Position numbers and translations under genes: made by a program
From: Raineyella antarctica
Lineage (GTDB): Bacteria > Actinomycetota > Actinomycetes > Propionibacteriales > Propionibacteriaceae
DNA: 64,000 bases
Direction of reading: 5' to 3'
Assembly: GCF_900092135.1 (NCBI RefSeq)
Contig: NZ_FMYF01000013.1
Coordinates: 1-64,000 of the forward strand
Notes under the pieces: generated by a model
Database searches by the model: none
Told to the model about the DNA's origin: nothing
Seen by the model: the letters and a program-made list of their open reading frames with translations, nothing else
Shown here: piece after piece, positions 62,872 through 64,000 of the stretch
How positions within the stretch are numbered: position 1 is the stretch's first letter
Layout of the letters: every line of letters starts with the position of its first letter

Positions 62872-63648
62872 ATGGCCGACGAGGAGTACCCCTTCATCCC
62901 CGTGACGCGGTCCGGGGACGAGCACCTTGGCCGACAGGACCGGCCGGAGCCGTCGCCGCTGGAGATCATGGAGCTGATCGAGACACTGCGCGCGGTGGTC
63001 GCCGGCCGTACCGCCGCCCCGTACGTCCTGGACGACACCGACCCGCTGGCCCGCGAGGCCTGCTGGCTGCTGGTCGCCGCGATCCTCGGCAAGCCCGTCC
63101 GCCACCCGGCGGAGGTCACCGCCCAGTGGTACGTCGCGCAGCGCGAGGCCGAGTGCGGTGCCTCGGTCCGGCTGCTCGGCAAGCGGCTGGAGCCGGCCAT
63201 CGCGTGGCTCGCCCCCGACGACGAGGCCGGGCTGCCGATCAGGTCCCGGTTCGCCGCCTGGATGGTCCGCGCGGGCGGGCAGCGTACGCGGCTGGGTCCG
63301 CTGCGCGCCGCCGAGATCTACCGCGACCTCGTGCCGCGGATGTCCGGGCACGGGGTGAGTCGTTCCCGGCCCATGGAGATGTGGCGCGAGACGCTGGACG
63401 GGCTGTCCGGACTGCACGAGTGGTCGGGAGGCGTCGCCGGACCCCATGCCGACATCGCCCGCGGGTCCCTGCTGGCCTACGCCCGGCTGGGGGCCGAGAT
63501 CGGCCGCCGGGCCGATGCCGTCGAGTGCCTGGACCGGCTGCGTCGCGACCTCCTCCTGCTGGCCGAGCATCGCGACCCCACCCAGGACGAGGTGCTGGCG
63601 CTGGTCGAGATCGACCTGGAGCTGGCCTTCCTCGACGGCCGCCCCTGA
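62872..63648 (+). CDS. Conserved-looking protein of unknown function
   Basis: I do not recognise this gene. 258 residues, soluble, no signal peptide or membrane helix. The ATG follows CTGGAGG. It is rich in Ala, Arg and Leu and mainly helical by composition, with repeated R/L-rich amphipathic stretches (AWMVRAGGQRTRLGPLRAAE, LDRLRRDLLLLAEHRD) that might be helical repeats. Codon use matches its neighbours, so it is a real gene and not a spurious frame. It stands alone between map and the transporter gene. Confidence 0.7.
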   Translation: MADEEYPFIPVTRSGDEHLGRQDRPEPSPLEIMELIETLRAVVAGRTAAPYVLDDTDPLAREACWLLVAAILGKPVRHPAEVTAQWYVAQREAECGASVRLLGKRLEPAIAWLAPDDEAGLPIRSRFAAWMVRAGGQRTRLGPLRAAEIYRDLVPRMSGHGVSRSRPMEMWRETLDGLSGLHEWSGGVAGPHADIARGSLLAYARLGAEIGRRADAVECLDRLRRDLLLLAEHRDPTQDEVLALVEIDLELAFLDGRP

Positions 63649-63692
63649 CCGGCCCGTCCCGCGGGCACCGGGCCGGATCCTTGCCACGGAGT

Positions 63693-63725
63693 GTCCCGCG
63701 ATACGGGACGATCCGGGGCGTCCCG
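63693..63725 (+). promoter_or_regulatory. Operator-like repeats before the ABC transporter gene
   Basis: Inverted repeat GTCCCG-N5-CGGGAC (63693-63709) plus a third half-site GTCCCG (63720-63725), between TTGCCA (63681-63686) and the gene at 63782. A -10-like TACGCT overlaps the third half-site. A repressor or activator site is likely, regulator unknown. Confidence 0.45.
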
Positions 63726-63781
63726 TACGCTCTTGCCCAGACATCGGCGCGGCAGCGCCGTGAGGAAAGGACTGGAGCCCG

Positions 63782-64000
63782 ATGAAGTCAGCTCGTCTCG
63801 GCATGGTCGGCGCGATCGCCGCCGTGTCCATGCTGCTCGCCGCCTGCGGCGGCACCGCCAACACCGACGCGAAGTCGGGGGACCGGACCTACAAGATCGG
63901 GATCACCCAGATCGTCTCCCACCCCTCGCTGGACGCCTCGCGCGACGGCTTCAAGAAGGCGCTCGCCGATGCCGGCCTCAAGGTCGAGTACGACGAGCAG
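63782..64000 (+). CDS. ABC transporter substrate-binding lipoprotein (5' end only)
   Basis: The first 73 codons are in the window; the gene runs off the end. The signal peptide ends in a lipobox, MLLAAC (lipidated Cys at about 22), followed by a Gly/Thr/Asp linker. The mature start YKIGITQIVSHPSLDASRDG matches the COG2984/TrpX-type family of periplasmic-binding proteins whose transporters take up tryptophan or related ligands. The ligand is not readable from this fragment. Permease and ATPase genes should follow beyond the window. Confidence 0.85.
   Translation, partial: MKSARLGMVGAIAAVSMLLAACGGTANTDAKSGDRTYKIGITQIVSHPSLDASRDGFKKALADAGLKVEYDEQ

Overview
The window is high-GC actinobacterial chromosome. 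Evidence for this: the rpmG-hadA/hadB-murB ... tRNA-Trp-secE-nusG-rplK-rplA order, GTG and TTG starts, RpoB and RpoC of actinobacterial size and sequence, TAnnnT -10 boxes directly in front of start codons, and a lidless Adk followed by Map. Gene content (treYZ, narGHJI, BioQ-like control of bioB) fits the Propionibacteriales best, but the genus cannot be fixed from sequence alone.

Layout. 1-1354: a DDE insertion sequence with doubled terminal boxes, just upstream of the tRNA-Tyr promoter. 1.4-2.1 kb: tRNA-Tyr, tRNA-Thr, tRNA-Met and rpmG. 2.2-5.9 kb: two MaoC/HotDog dehydratase-type genes, murB and treZ. 6.0-10.9 kb: tRNA-Trp, secE, nusG, rplK, rplA, rplJ, rplL. 10.9-11.7 kb: gene-free DNA with tandem and dispersed repeats. 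11.7-14.6 kb: an AbiEi-antitoxin/nuclease-like orphan and a divergent tetR-bioB pair. 15.0-27.5 kb: rpoB, rpoC, rpsL, rpsG, fusA, tuf.

27.5-49.4 kb: about 22 kb of metabolic genes between tuf and rpsJ. It starts with a second copy of the dispersed repeat, then a hemerythrin, a GH3-HAD-GH3 cluster, a DsbA-like oxidoreductase, treY, an aldo/keto reductase, a cation diffusion facilitator, a SixA-like phosphatase, the respiratory nitrate reductase operon narGHJI with narK and a mobA-like gene, and serB. 49.9-62.7 kb: the complete S10-spc operon series from rpsJ to rplO, then secY, adk and map. The window ends with an unrecognised gene and the 5' end of an ABC transporter substrate-binding lipoprotein.

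How the parts fit. Most of the window is growth machinery: transcription (rpoBC, nusG), translation (about 30 ribosomal protein, factor and tRNA genes) and secretion (secE, secY). NarK, NarGHJI and the MobA-like protein form an anaerobic nitrate respiration module of transport, molybdenum enzyme and cofactor synthesis. TreY and TreZ are the two enzymes that make trehalose from maltodextrin, but their genes lie 28 kb apart. The most unusual items are the GH3-HAD-GH3 cluster of cytoplasmic NagZ-like enzymes around a phosphatase-like protein, the dispersed palindromic repeat family, the two-box ends of the IS, and the paired BioQ-type boxes at bioB.
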